Assembly (NCBI GenBank): GCA_025056865.1
Contig: JANWVO010000037.1
Location: 1 to 64,000, forward strand
Length of the DNA stretch: 64,000 nucleotides
DNA from: Bryobacteraceae bacterium
GTDB taxonomy: Bacteria; Acidobacteriota; Terriglobia; Bryobacterales; Bryobacteraceae
Direction: 5' to 3'
The notes under the pieces were generated by a model. That model was given only the letters and a program-made list of their open reading frames with translations, made no database searches and was not told the origin of the DNA. A program made the translations under genes and the position numbers. Shown here piece after piece: positions 8,363 through 16,804 of the stretch. Position 1 is the first letter of the stretch. Every line of letters starts with the position of its first letter.

Positions 8363-9688
8363 TCACTTCTTTTTTGGGGGAGCGGCTTCCTGCGCGGCTT
8401 TCGCCTGCTCGAGGTCCGCCGGTGTGGCCTCCCGCCAGCCGCCCTGCTTTCCAGCGGACTTGCCGGAGGTAGAAACCGGCTCGCCGGGGGCGGGGACGCC
8501 GAGCCGCGGGTCGGGGCCGCGTGTGCCGTAAGACTCGTCCGCAGATCGGCGGCGCAGGCGAGGAGGCGCCGTGCTGCCGGCTGTCTGTTCCGTCTCGTCC
8601 GGGACGACCGGGGCAGAAGCCGCCGGCCCGCCCGCTTCCGCTGGTCCGGAGTGCGAGGGGTCCGATTGGGGGGCGGTCCGGGAGACATCGTCCGGCGCGG
8701 GCGGACTCCAGTCTGCCGGCACGACATATTCGGCGCGGTATTTCAGTTGCGCCCCCGGGTATCGGCGGGCCGCGTCGCGGGCCAGCGCCACGGAGATCGT
8801 GCGCCTCTGGCCGACCTTCGCGTCCGCCGGCACGGAGAAGAAGAGCGAATACCGTTGACGGAGCGCTTCCAGCGTCTCCTGCAACGCCCCCGCGTGTTCC
8901 ACCGGGAGGCTGTCGCCGCCGGAAGCGCGGGCGATTTCCGGCGTGCCCGCCGACTGGGTGCGGGGCCGCTGGATGGTGCCAGGATAGCGGCCCGGGTAGC
9001 GGGGGCCGAGGATGATGTCGCCCCAGCCGGGACGCCGTGCCGGACGGCCCGTGCCCATCGCATCGGGAGCGATCAGCGCGCTCAGCACCGCGTCGGCTTC
9101 TTCCAGGGCGCGCAGAACGCGGGCCTCGTTGCGGTCACGCTCGGTCTGGTCGTCGGTGACGATGACGATGGCGCGGCGCGAGTCGCGGCGCGATGAAGAG
9201 CGGATGAAACGGGCCGCATCCACGAGCGCCCGCGTGATGTCGGTGCCTCCATCGAAGCGCTCCTCTTCCACGACTGCCTGCAACCCCGCGGCGACCTCTT
9301 CGAGCGAATCCGTCCATGGCAGGCGCACGCGAGTCTGCCGGTCGAAGACCAGGATGGCTCCGCGGTCGCCGGGCGCCAGCGTGGCCAGCGCATCGCGGGA
9401 CGCGCGGGCGATGCGCGCCACATGCGGGCGCATGCTCACGCTCACGTCGATCAGGAAGAGCACGTCGAGGTGCATCTCATCGGCGGCGAAGCTGCGGATT
9501 GGCTGCTCCCGCTGATTGTCCAGAAGCCGGAAGTCTGAGGCGGACAGCCCGGTCACCGGGCGGCGATCGGGCGTGGAGACCAGCACGTCGACGCGCACCA
9601 GGCTGACATCAGACCGGAAAACGGGCGTGTCCTGGGCTCCTGCGACGAAGAGGAGTGCCCACGCCATGCAAAGCAACGCGCGACTCAT
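8363..9688 (-). CDS. Secreted VWA-domain protein of the VWFA-related Acidobacterial family
   Basis: 441 residues. The start at 9688 is set by a strong Shine-Dalgarno (GGGAGGAGGGG) and a signal peptide (MSRALLCMAWALLFVAGAQ). The N-terminal DVSLVRVDVLVSTPDRRPVT and GLSASDFRLLDN stretches match the signature region that precedes the VWA fold in the Acidobacterial VWFA-related family. The VWA domain follows with a MIDAS motif DVSVS (Asp about residue 81), FDGGTDITRAL and IVIVTDDQ. The C-terminal 130 residues are Pro/Ser/Arg-rich, end PPKKK, and are likely disordered. Its role in adhesion or complex assembly is unknown. The gene lies 59 bases downstream of the M61 peptidase gene on the same strand. 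Confidence 0.88.
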   Translation of the reverse strand: MSRALLCMAWALLFVAGAQDTPVFRSDVSLVRVDVLVSTPDRRPVTGLSASDFRLLDNQREQPIRSFAADEMHLDVLFLIDVSVSMRPHVARIARASRDALATLAPGDRGAILVFDRQTRVRLPWTDSLEEVAAGLQAVVEEERFDGGTDITRALVDAARFIRSSSRRDSRRAIVIVTDDQTERDRNEARVLRALEEADAVLSALIAPDAMGTGRPARRPGWGDIILGPRYPGRYPGTIQRPRTQSAGTPEIARASGGDSLPVEHAGALQETLEALRQRYSLFFSVPADAKVGQRRTISVALARDAARRYPGAQLKYRAEYVVPADWSPPAPDDVSRTAPQSDPSHSGPAEAGGPAASAPVVPDETEQTAGSTAPPRLRRRSADESYGTRGPDPRLGVPAPGEPVSTSGKSAGKQGGWREATPADLEQAKAAQEAAPPKKK

Positions 9689-9747
9689 CGCCCCTCCTCC
9701 CTTCCGACGCCGCCAGAGCAGGGGGCGTTGCGGCCGCCTACAGAATC

Positions 9748-11568
9748 TCACGGATGGAGCCAGGCGGCAAGGCGGGCTTTCTGTTCCGGCGTGGCGTCCG
9801 GGCGGACCTCCAGCGTCCAGGACTCGGGCGTGCGGGCCTCGATGGGAAGCCGCAGCGTCATCAACTGGTCGCGCCGGGCGATGAGAACTTCCACGGTGGA
9901 GCCGGGCCTGAAATTCTCGAGGAACAAGGGCCACTGCTCGGGCCGCACCCGGAAGCCGTTCACGGCCAGGATCTCATCGTCCACGTTGAACCCCGCCTCG
10001 TAGGCGGGCGTGCCGCGGCGCAGGCCGGAGATGACGATGCGTCCGGGCGTGTTGGCGGCCACGCTGATGCCGGTGACAATCTGCGGGCGGCCCTGCGGCG
10101 GACGGAACCGCAGGCCGAACCAGTCGAGCATCTCGGCGTAGTCCAGCTCTTCGGTCGTCTCCAGCGCGCGGCGGAACCAGCCGGAAAGATCCGCGCCGGC
10201 CACCTCGCTGCACAGCGCCCGGAACTGTTCCGGCGTGTAGCCGCGGGTTCCGCCGTAGCGTTGCAATGCGGCGCGCATCACGTCGTCCAGCGAGCGCTGC
10301 CCGCCGGTCAACCGGCGGATTTTCGCATCGAGCACCAGGCCGATGACCTGCCCTTTCGTGTAATAGCTGATCGTGGTGTTGGGCGAGTTTTCGGTGGTGC
10401 GGTAGAGGCCGATCCAGGCGTCGAAGCTTGCCTGCTCCACCGGGGTGACCAGGCGGCCGGGCGTCGACTGAAGCTGCCCGATGGCCTGCGACATCGCCTG
10501 AAGGAATTGCTGCTCGTTGGAAAGGCCTGCGCGTGCCAGCGCGAGCGGGCCGTAGTAAGAGGTCACGCCCTCGGCGAGCCACAGGCTGCGCGTGTAGTTC
10601 TCGTTTTCGTAATCGAAGGGGCCAAGCTCCACGGGGCGGAGGCGCTTGACGTTCCAGAGGTGGAAGAACTCGTGGCTGACAAGGCCCAGCCAGCCGAGGC
10701 GCGTGGGCCGGCGCACGCGCGGCGCCGAAGGATCGGGCGGCCCGGGCTCGGTGTCCTGCGTGTTGCCATAGGCCCAGCGGCTGGTGTTCATCCACGTGGA
10801 GTTGCGGTGCTCGAGGCCTCCGCCGGCACCCGTGAGCAGATTGAAGAACACGTATTTCTCGTAGGGCAGGCCGCCGAACATCTTTGCATAGACCTCGACG
10901 ATCTTCGCCACGTCGCGCGCCGAGGCAGGCCCGTCCCACCACGGCCCTTCGCCCTCGTTCACCAGGAAGTGCCTCCTGCCGGCGACGGTGAACTCGTGGA
11001 TGGGCGCGTTGCCGGCGTAGATGGGGCAGTCCACCAGCTCGTCATAGTCTTCTGCGACCCACGAGTGCGGCGCGGAGCCTTCCTTCATCCCGCTGATCGA
11101 CTTCTTCCATGCCGCCGGCAGCTCCAGGCGGACTTCATGGCGCAGCCTGCCGCCGCCCACAGGCGTGAGAAAGGTGGGCGCGCCGTTGAGCATGGCGAAC
11201 GAGGCATCCACCCAGTTGCCCTGCACCGCCATGTCGCGCGCATACACGCGGTAGGAGACGCGGATCTCCGGGGCGCCGCCGGTGAAAACCTTCCAGCGGT
11301 TCTTGCGCGTCTTTTCCCAGCGGAGCTCCTGGCCCTGCGGGTTGCGGGCGCGGAAGTCTTCCACGAAACGGGAATACTCGCGCACGAGGTAGGAGCCGGG
11401 CGTCCAGACGGGCATGTACAGCTCCACCTCGGGCTTCCCCGCGGGAAACTCCGCGGCCACTTCCACATAGTGCGTGTGCGGCTGCGGAAAGCGCAGCGTG
11501 TAGCGCACCGCCGGCTGCGCCAGAGCGCCGGCGGTGATTGCAAAGAATAGAAGCAGGCGTCGGGTCAT
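9748..11568 (-). CDS. Secreted M61-family metallopeptidase with PDZ domain
   Basis: 606 residues from the ATG at 11568, which has AGGA upstream and a signal peptide (MTRRLLLFFAITAGALAQ). The zinc site HEFFH is at about residues 299-303, followed by LWNVKRLRP and the downstream Glu in LAEGVTSYYGPL. This is the M61 glycyl aminopeptidase arrangement. The N-terminal beta-sandwich carries VWTPGSYLVREYSRFVE, a typical M61 motif. A C-terminal PDZ domain (about RIVISGLRRGTPAYEAGF, then DDEILAVNGF) completes the standard architecture. It probably acts outside the cytoplasm on peptides. It is divergent from trmFO with only 38 bases between the start codons. Confidence 0.92.
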   Translation of the reverse strand: MTRRLLLFFAITAGALAQPAVRYTLRFPQPHTHYVEVAAEFPAGKPEVELYMPVWTPGSYLVREYSRFVEDFRARNPQGQELRWEKTRKNRWKVFTGGAPEIRVSYRVYARDMAVQGNWVDASFAMLNGAPTFLTPVGGGRLRHEVRLELPAAWKKSISGMKEGSAPHSWVAEDYDELVDCPIYAGNAPIHEFTVAGRRHFLVNEGEGPWWDGPASARDVAKIVEVYAKMFGGLPYEKYVFFNLLTGAGGGLEHRNSTWMNTSRWAYGNTQDTEPGPPDPSAPRVRRPTRLGWLGLVSHEFFHLWNVKRLRPVELGPFDYENENYTRSLWLAEGVTSYYGPLALARAGLSNEQQFLQAMSQAIGQLQSTPGRLVTPVEQASFDAWIGLYRTTENSPNTTISYYTKGQVIGLVLDAKIRRLTGGQRSLDDVMRAALQRYGGTRGYTPEQFRALCSEVAGADLSGWFRRALETTEELDYAEMLDWFGLRFRPPQGRPQIVTGISVAANTPGRIVISGLRRGTPAYEAGFNVDDEILAVNGFRVRPEQWPLFLENFRPGSTVEVLIARRDQLMTLRLPIEARTPESWTLEVRPDATPEQKARLAAWLHP

Positions 11569-11606
11569 GGCGGTCCTACAATGGAAATAGCTTGGGATCA
11601 AAAACC

Positions 11607-12959
11607 GTGATTCATGTTCTGGGCGGCGGCCTGGCCGGCGCGGAGGCGGCCTGGCAGATCGCGCGCTCGGGTCTTGAGTGCATCCTATACGAAATGCGGC
11701 CGGCGCGGCAGACGGCGGCGCACCGCACCGGCGAGCTGGCCGAACTCGTCTGCTCGAACTCGCTGAAGAGCGATGCGGAGAACACGGCCTCGTGGCTGCT
11801 GAAGGAGGAGCTGCGGCGGCTGGGCTCGCTCGGGATGCAGGCGGCGGCGAAGGCGCGCGTGCCGGGCGGCCATGCGCTGACGGTGGACCGCGAGCAGTTC
11901 GCGCGCGAGGTGACGCAGGCGATCCTTGCCGAGCCTCGCATCCGCCTGGTGCGCGAGGAGGTGACGGAGATTCCGCCCGACGGCATCGTGATCGTTGCCA
12001 CCGGGCCGCTCACTTCTGGCGCGCTGGCGGAGGACATTGCGCGCCGCACCGGCCGCGAGGGACTGTATTTCTACGATTCGATCAGCCCGATTGTTGACGC
12101 GGCAACGATTGACCGGACAAAGGTTTTCGCCGCGTCTCGCTACGGCAAGTCGCTCGATGGCGGCGACGATTACCTCAACTGCCCGCTGGACCGCGAGCAG
12201 TACGAGGCGTTCGTCGACGCCGTGCTGGCCGCCGAGCCCGCCGACGCGCACATCGAAGAGGACCGGCTGCTGCGCGAAGGCAAGGTGCCGTTCTTCGAAG
12301 CGTGCCTTCCCATCGAGGAGCTGGCACGGCGCGGGCGTGACACGCTGCGCTTCGGGCCGATGAAGCCGGTGGGGCTGGTCGATCCGCGCACGGGCCGGAG
12401 GCCGTATGCCGTCGTGCAGCTCCGGCAGGAAGACCTGCGCGCCGGCAGCTACAACATGGTGGGCTTCCAGAACTATATGAAGTTCGGGGAGCAGAAGCGC
12501 ATTTTCCGGATGATTCCGGGGCTTGAGCAGGCCGAATTCCTGCGCTATGGACAGATCCACCGCAACACGTACATCCACGCGCCGGCGCTGCTCGACGAGC
12601 ATCTCCGGCTGAAACAGGAACCGCGGATTCTGTTCGCGGGGCAGATCTCCGGCGTCGAGGGCTATGTCGAATCGATGGCCACGGGCCTGCTGGCCGGACG
12701 CGTCGCGGCGGCCATGGCCCGCGGCGAACCGCCGCGCCGCGTGCCGCGCGAGACGGCGCTCGGATCGCTGGTGCACTATGTGACGCACGCCCGCGGCGGC
12801 GCGTACCAGCCGGCCAACATCGCCTTCGACCTGCTGCCGGAGCTGGACGAGGAGACGCGGAAGCGGCTGGGAAGGGACCGCAAGGCGCGGCACGCCGAAC
12901 TGTGCCGCCGCGCGCTGGAGGCGCTGGAACGCCATGAGCGAGCTGGAGCGATGGATTGA
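11607..12959 (+). CDS. trmFO: Folate-dependent tRNA(m5U54) methyltransferase TrmFO
   Basis: FAD/folate enzyme that makes 5-methyluridine at position 54 of tRNA, using methylenetetrahydrofolate as carbon source. The FAD motif VLGGGLAGAEAAWQ is at the N-terminus. Family motifs YDSISPIVD, NCPLDREQYEAF, LPIEELARRGRDTLRFGPMK, YNMVGFQ and GQISGVEGYVES follow. I chose GTG at 11607 because the protein then begins directly before the Rossmann strand, with GGGA 9 bases upstream. A TTG at 11592 is an alternative, nine bases after a TACAAT box (11577-11582). The 3' end overlaps xerC by 26 bases. The trmFO-xerC order is also known from Firmicutes. Confidence 0.95.
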   Translation: MIHVLGGGLAGAEAAWQIARSGLECILYEMRPARQTAAHRTGELAELVCSNSLKSDAENTASWLLKEELRRLGSLGMQAAAKARVPGGHALTVDREQFAREVTQAILAEPRIRLVREEVTEIPPDGIVIVATGPLTSGALAEDIARRTGREGLYFYDSISPIVDAATIDRTKVFAASRYGKSLDGGDDYLNCPLDREQYEAFVDAVLAAEPADAHIEEDRLLREGKVPFFEACLPIEELARRGRDTLRFGPMKPVGLVDPRTGRRPYAVVQLRQEDLRAGSYNMVGFQNYMKFGEQKRIFRMIPGLEQAEFLRYGQIHRNTYIHAPALLDEHLRLKQEPRILFAGQISGVEGYVESMATGLLAGRVAAAMARGEPPRRVPRETALGSLVHYVTHARGGAYQPANIAFDLLPELDEETRKRLGRDRKARHAELCRRALEALERHERAGAMD

Positions 12960-13830
12960 GGACTACCTTGCGGAGCTGCGGCGCCAGAGCGCCAGCGAGC
13001 AGACCATTGCCACCTACGGCGTGGATCTGCGGCAGTTTCTCGGCTACTTCACCCGCGGCGGGCTGGAGCCGCCGGCGCCGGCGCAGTTCGACGTGCTCGA
13101 GCTGCGCGAGTGGCTGGGGCACCTCTACGAGCTGGGGCTGGACAAGACCACGATCCGGCGCAAGCTCGCGGCCGTGCGCAGCCTGTTCGAACACTGTCTG
13201 CGCCGCGGCGTGGTTTCCGTCAACAAGGCGAAGCTGCTGGCCACGCCGCGCCTGCCGAAACGGCTGCCGGTGGTGCCCACCGAGGAGCAGACCAATGCGC
13301 TGATCGACGGCGTGGCCGAAGGGCGGCTCGAGCGTCCGTACCCGGAGCGGGACCTGGCGCTGCTGGAAGTGCTCTATGGCTGCGGAGTGCGCATCAGCGA
13401 GCTGGAAGGGATGAATCTGGAGGACGTCGATCTGCGCGAAGGCTGGGTGCGCGTCCGGGGCAAGAGGAAGAAGGAACGGCAGGTGCCCATTCCGGGACGC
13501 GCGCTCGAAGCCCTGCGCAGGTATGTGGAGTGCCGCCGCGCCGCGCCCGGCGAGAGAGCCCTGTTCGTGAACCACCGCGGGAGCCGGCTGACGGCGCGGG
13601 GCGCGCGGAAGATCCTGCATCTGTATGCGGTGGCAGTGGCAGGCGATCCTTCCATCCATCCGCACTCGCTGCGGCACGCTTACGCCACGCACCTGCTGAA
13701 CTCGGGCGCCGACCTGCGCGCCATCCAGGAGCTGCTCGGACACGCGTCGCTTTCGACGACGCAGAAGTACACGCAGGTCTCGCTGCGCGAGCTGATGGAG
13801 GTCTACGACAAGGCCCATCCGCGGGCCTGA
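12934..13830 (+). CDS. xerC: Tyrosine recombinase XerC/XerD family
   Basis: 298 residues, the usual Xer length. It has an N-terminal SAM-like core-binding domain (QTIATYGVDLRQFLGYF) and a C-terminal catalytic domain. The full catalytic set is visible: Arg153 in GVRISELEG, Lys177 in RGKRKKER, His244 and Arg247 in HSLRHAYATHLLNSG, His270 in LLGHASLS and Tyr279 in TQKYTQV. Xer recombinases resolve chromosome dimers at dif during division. The start lies inside the end of trmFO, so the two are translationally linked. No other recombinase or integration site is seen nearby, which favours the housekeeping role. Confidence 0.92.
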   Translation: MSELERWIEDYLAELRRQSASEQTIATYGVDLRQFLGYFTRGGLEPPAPAQFDVLELREWLGHLYELGLDKTTIRRKLAAVRSLFEHCLRRGVVSVNKAKLLATPRLPKRLPVVPTEEQTNALIDGVAEGRLERPYPERDLALLEVLYGCGVRISELEGMNLEDVDLREGWVRVRGKRKKERQVPIPGRALEALRRYVECRRAAPGERALFVNHRGSRLTARGARKILHLYAVAVAGDPSIHPHSLRHAYATHLLNSGADLRAIQELLGHASLSTTQKYTQVSLRELMEVYDKAHPRA

Positions 13831-13851
13831 CAGGTGTTTACCCTAGAACCC

Positions 13852-13877
13852 GAGTCCCGGTACAGGCCGAAGTAAAA
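13852..13877 (+). repeat. Copy 1 of a 26-nt intergenic motif
   Basis: GAGTCCCGG followed by four variable bases, GGCCGAAG, one base and AAA. A second copy at 19170-19195 matches at 20 of 26 positions. Both sit within 25 bases after the upstream stop codon and about 60-110 bases before the next gene. Function unknown. Confidence 0.4.
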
Positions 13878-13938
13878 TTGGGCATTCCGTTCCGTTGCCG
13901 GTTTCTTCGCCGGCGCGGAGACTGAGGGCAGAGCCGCC

Positions 13939-15474
13939 ATGCAGCGCGCCGAATACGAATCCTGGAAGCCGGTGGACGTCGCCCGCCTGCTGGCGCTGGT
14001 GGAGTCCGAGCGGCGCTATTTCCAGGAGCTGCTGGCGAAGCTCCCCGTGGCGGTGGCGGTGGTGAGCGCCGCGGGCGAGCTGCGCGCAGCCAACCGCGCT
14101 TTTCGGGACACCTTCGGGCTGGCGGCGGAAGACGTGGCGCGCACCAGCGTCACCGGATTGTTTGCCGAGGCTCCGGTGGCCGACTGGGTGCGGGAGGTGG
14201 CCGAGACTGGCGCTTCGCTGGGCGAGTGCGAGGTGCTCACCGGCGAAGGCGAGTCCGCGCGGCACTTCCACCTGAGGATGGACCCGGCGCCGGAGTGGAC
14301 GCACGGGGAGCAGCGGGAAGTGCTGCTGACGGTGCTCGAAGCGGCGGGGGAAGCGGAAGGGGAGGCCGAGGAACAGGAATCCGTTCCGGAGCCCGGAGAG
14401 AAGCCCCAGCCCTCTCGGCCGGCTCCGGACCCGGCGCAGCAGGTGGAGCGGGCCAAGCGGGCCGCGCTCGAGCGGCTGGCGGCGCGCGTGGCGCATGTCG
14501 CCAACAACCTGCTCATGATCATCGGCGGCTACGGAGAAGAGATCCTCGAAAGCCTTCCCGAGGGCGACGTGCGGCGCGCCGGCATGGCGGAGATCCTGCG
14601 CGCGGCGGAACGGCTGGGCCGGCTGACCCGCGACCTGAATGCGCTCACGGCGCCGCGGGAGTACGAAGCAGCGTCCGTGCCGCTGGAGGCATGGATGCGC
14701 GAGGCGGCGGCGCGGCTCGAGGAATTCCGTGTCGTTGCCGAACCGCCGGCGCCGGGATTGTGCGCGCAGGCTTCGCCGGAGCTGCTCGAGGAGATCGTGA
14801 TCGAAGCAGCGCGGTATCTGCGGCCGATGCTTGGCGAAACGGGACGGCTGCGGCTGGCGGCGCTCGCTTTGGACTCTGAACGCGTGCAACTGCGGCTCGA
14901 ATGGCCCGGCGCGCAGATCCGCGAAGAAGCGCGGGAGCGGTTCTTCGAACCGTTCGCGGGGGAGAAGGCTGGCACGGATCCGCCGCTGGGCCTGGCGGGG
15001 CTCGTGAAGAGCTGGGAGAAACTGGGCGGGTCGATGCGGCTGGAGGGCGATGCGCTGGTCATCGAATGCCCGCGGGCGCCGGATGCGGCGGCGGAGGAAG
15101 AGGCGGTGCTGCTGGTAGAAGACGAGCCGGGCATCCGCAGCCTGGTGGCGCGGGCGCTGGAGCGCGCCGGTTACGCGGTGGTGCAGGCGGGTTCGGCCCA
15201 GGAAGCGCTGGAGCTCTGGCAGGATCGCCGCCATGCGCCTGCGGTCCTGGTCACTGATCTGACCATGCCCGGGATTTCCGGCAAGGAGCTGGCCGAGCGG
15301 ATGCGCATGCGTTTCCCCGAGCTGCGTGTGCTGTTCGTTTCCGGCTACGCAAGCGAAGAGGATCTCCCGGGAAGGGCAGACGGCGCCGGGCAGGATCAGA
15401 AAACGCGGTTCCTTCACAAGCCATTCACGACGCAGCGGCTGCTGGAGCTCATCAGGCAGCTCGACGCGCGTTGA
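13939..15474 (+). CDS. PAS/histidine kinase/receiver hybrid, with degenerate ATPase region
   Basis: 511 residues, no membrane segment, so cytoplasmic. Order: PAS domain (about 27-125, PVAVAVVSAAGELRAANRAF); Pro/Glu-rich linker; HisKA-like helix with His186 in ARVAHVANNLLMIIGGYG (compare GGIAHDFNNLL of hybrid kinases); ATPase-like region; receiver with VLLVEDEPG, phospho-acceptor Asp440 in VTDLTMPG and Lys in LHKPF. The ATPase part keeps the FFEPFAGEKAG-PPLGLAGL segment (F/G2 boxes), but the expected N-box Asn (NLVxNAxDA) is missing (IVIEAARYLRP) and no DxGxG is seen. It may be a poor or inactive kinase whose receiver is driven by another protein. It is monocistronic. Confidence 0.8.
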   Translation: MQRAEYESWKPVDVARLLALVESERRYFQELLAKLPVAVAVVSAAGELRAANRAFRDTFGLAAEDVARTSVTGLFAEAPVADWVREVAETGASLGECEVLTGEGESARHFHLRMDPAPEWTHGEQREVLLTVLEAAGEAEGEAEEQESVPEPGEKPQPSRPAPDPAQQVERAKRAALERLAARVAHVANNLLMIIGGYGEEILESLPEGDVRRAGMAEILRAAERLGRLTRDLNALTAPREYEAASVPLEAWMREAAARLEEFRVVAEPPAPGLCAQASPELLEEIVIEAARYLRPMLGETGRLRLAALALDSERVQLRLEWPGAQIREEARERFFEPFAGEKAGTDPPLGLAGLVKSWEKLGGSMRLEGDALVIECPRAPDAAAEEEAVLLVEDEPGIRSLVARALERAGYAVVQAGSAQEALELWQDRRHAPAVLVTDLTMPGISGKELAERMRMRFPELRVLFVSGYASEEDLPGRADGAGQDQKTRFLHKPFTTQRLLELIRQLDAR

Positions 15475-15595
15475 TCTGTGCGGCATGCCACAGCCTCCCG
15501 CGCGATGACGGGGCGGCCAAAGGCGCCTGATTTGCCCTGACATTCCACGTCAGCGAATCGGCGGCCCGAACCGTGCTCACCCTTTTCTTTTCGGC

Positions 15596-16245
15596 TCAGT
15601 TGTTCCTGCAACACCGACAGTTGTCCGTGTTTGCATTGCGGCAGGAGTACCAGCCGGTAGAGCAGCTTGCCGGGCAACCGACGCTGCCAACGCTGCAACT
15701 GGCGGCACACTCGCCTCCCGAAGTGCAGGACATCCCGCCGCAGCACTCGGCGGGTAGATTCAGCTTCGTTCCGGTCCGTCCCGACTCAGGCGCACACGCA
15801 ATGGGGCTGCACAGGCCGAAAGACCGCAGGTTCGCCAGTTGTCTTGCCGAAAGAGGAAAGGACTGGCCGCACCCGGCGATCCGCACGACTTGCCAGTTTC
15901 CTGGTGAGAGCTTTCCAGGCGATGCGGCCACAGGAAGATTCGGGGACCTCGCCATCCGTTTCGTTCCGTCCTCGCCAGCCAAGGCCACCACGCCCCTGCC
16001 CAGGTAGAACGTGCATTTCTTTTCCCATCCAGCAGGAACTTCCCTGTCCCTGTGTATTGCAACACCAGTACAAGCGGCTCCCGTCGGTCCATGGGATGCA
16101 CCAGAATGAGCGTTCCGATCTGATCTGCCACCGTGAGAATCCCGATCTGCCCCCGAAAGCCCTTCCCGTCCGCGGCATCCGGGACCTGCGCGCGAAGCGG
16201 AGCCATCCGGACAAGACAACACATCACAAGGTTTGGTCTTCTCAT
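15596..16245 (-). pseudogene. Secreted cysteine-rich protein interrupted by a one-base deletion
   Basis: The start at 16245 has a good Shine-Dalgarno (AAGGGG, 8 bases upstream) and encodes a signal-like N-terminus (MRRPNLVMCCLVRMAPLRAQ). The first frame reads sensibly (GQIGILTVADQIGTLILVHP) up to FLLDGK near 16024, then turns Arg-rich. From the same point another frame reads KKCTFYLGRGVVALAGEDG and continues to the stop at 15596. One extra A in the AAAA run at 16020-16023 joins the two halves into 216 codons ending with that stop. The last 53 residues hold 11 cysteines (including AECCGGMSC and CRCCRNN), suggesting a disulfide-rich tail. Family not recognised. The break could be a mutation, a sequencing error or a site of slippage. 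Confidence 0.6.
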
Positions 16246-16804
16246 CAGGTTGCCCCTTGTGCCGGATTTCCGGCAGCGTTCCGATTGCCCGTGTTTGCAT
16301 CCCGGTCATGACTCCACCCGACAATTTCAGGATTTCCCTGCCCGGAATTCTTTACTTTGCTTCGCCTGCTCCGGGTGCCACACTGAGGTGCTCTTCCCTT
16401 CACGGATTCCGATCAGCACGGCGCTGGCCCGGCGTGGCAAAGAGGCTTCGCCGGGGCCAGGCAGGCCCGGCCATCACGCCGCCGGCGAACACGGACCCGT
16501 GGTGCATTTTTGCGGCGACTGGGTGGCGGCCACAGCTCTGCCGCAGCCGGCTGCGGTCACAACGAACGGCGCGGGGCGTCTGTCGGCGCGCGTTCTTCGT
16601 TACCTCACGAAGAAGACTGCGGAAGGCCCGGCCGGGTGCGAGAAGCGGGAGGTTCCCAACGCCCCGGATGCGCCGGGTCGAACTCCGGGACCTTGCGTCG
16701 CGGGCCATTCCGGTCTCCTTCCGGACAAAGTTCTTCACAGAACGGAACAGCCGGCGCGGCGCACCGCAGGGAGCAGGGCCGATGTGGCAGGAGATCCCTG
16801 GCGA
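16246..16804 (-). other. 559-bp stretch with at most one doubtful small ORF
   Basis: No convincing gene. On the minus strand an ATG at 16708 has a strong Shine-Dalgarno (AAGGAG, 16715-16720, six bases away) and opens a 102-codon Arg-rich frame to 16400. Its third-position GC looks lower than in the neighbours. A second minus frame over 16605-16700 reads KVPEFDPAHPGRWEPP, which looks more protein-like. Together these suggest the remnant of a frameshifted gene, but no family is recognised. Confidence 0.3.

Noticed and set aside
9655-11550. 631-codon plus frame opposite the M61 peptidase
   Set aside because: Shadow of the peptidase; lacks any domain. The peptidase has a zinc site and signal peptide.
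12175-13818. 547-codon minus frame opposite trmFO and xerC
   Set aside because: Spans two overlapping real genes on the other strand and has no recognisable content.
12934-13830. Phage integrase or mobile-element recombinase
   Set aside because: Length, catalytic residues and linkage to trmFO fit housekeeping XerC. No att repeats or phage genes are present.
16017-16031. Programmed -1 frameshift site in the cysteine-rich gene
   Set aside because: In the incoming frame the codons are GGG AAA AGA, which do not form a standard X XXY YYZ slippery heptamer. A one-base deletion explains the data more simply, though slippage is not excluded.
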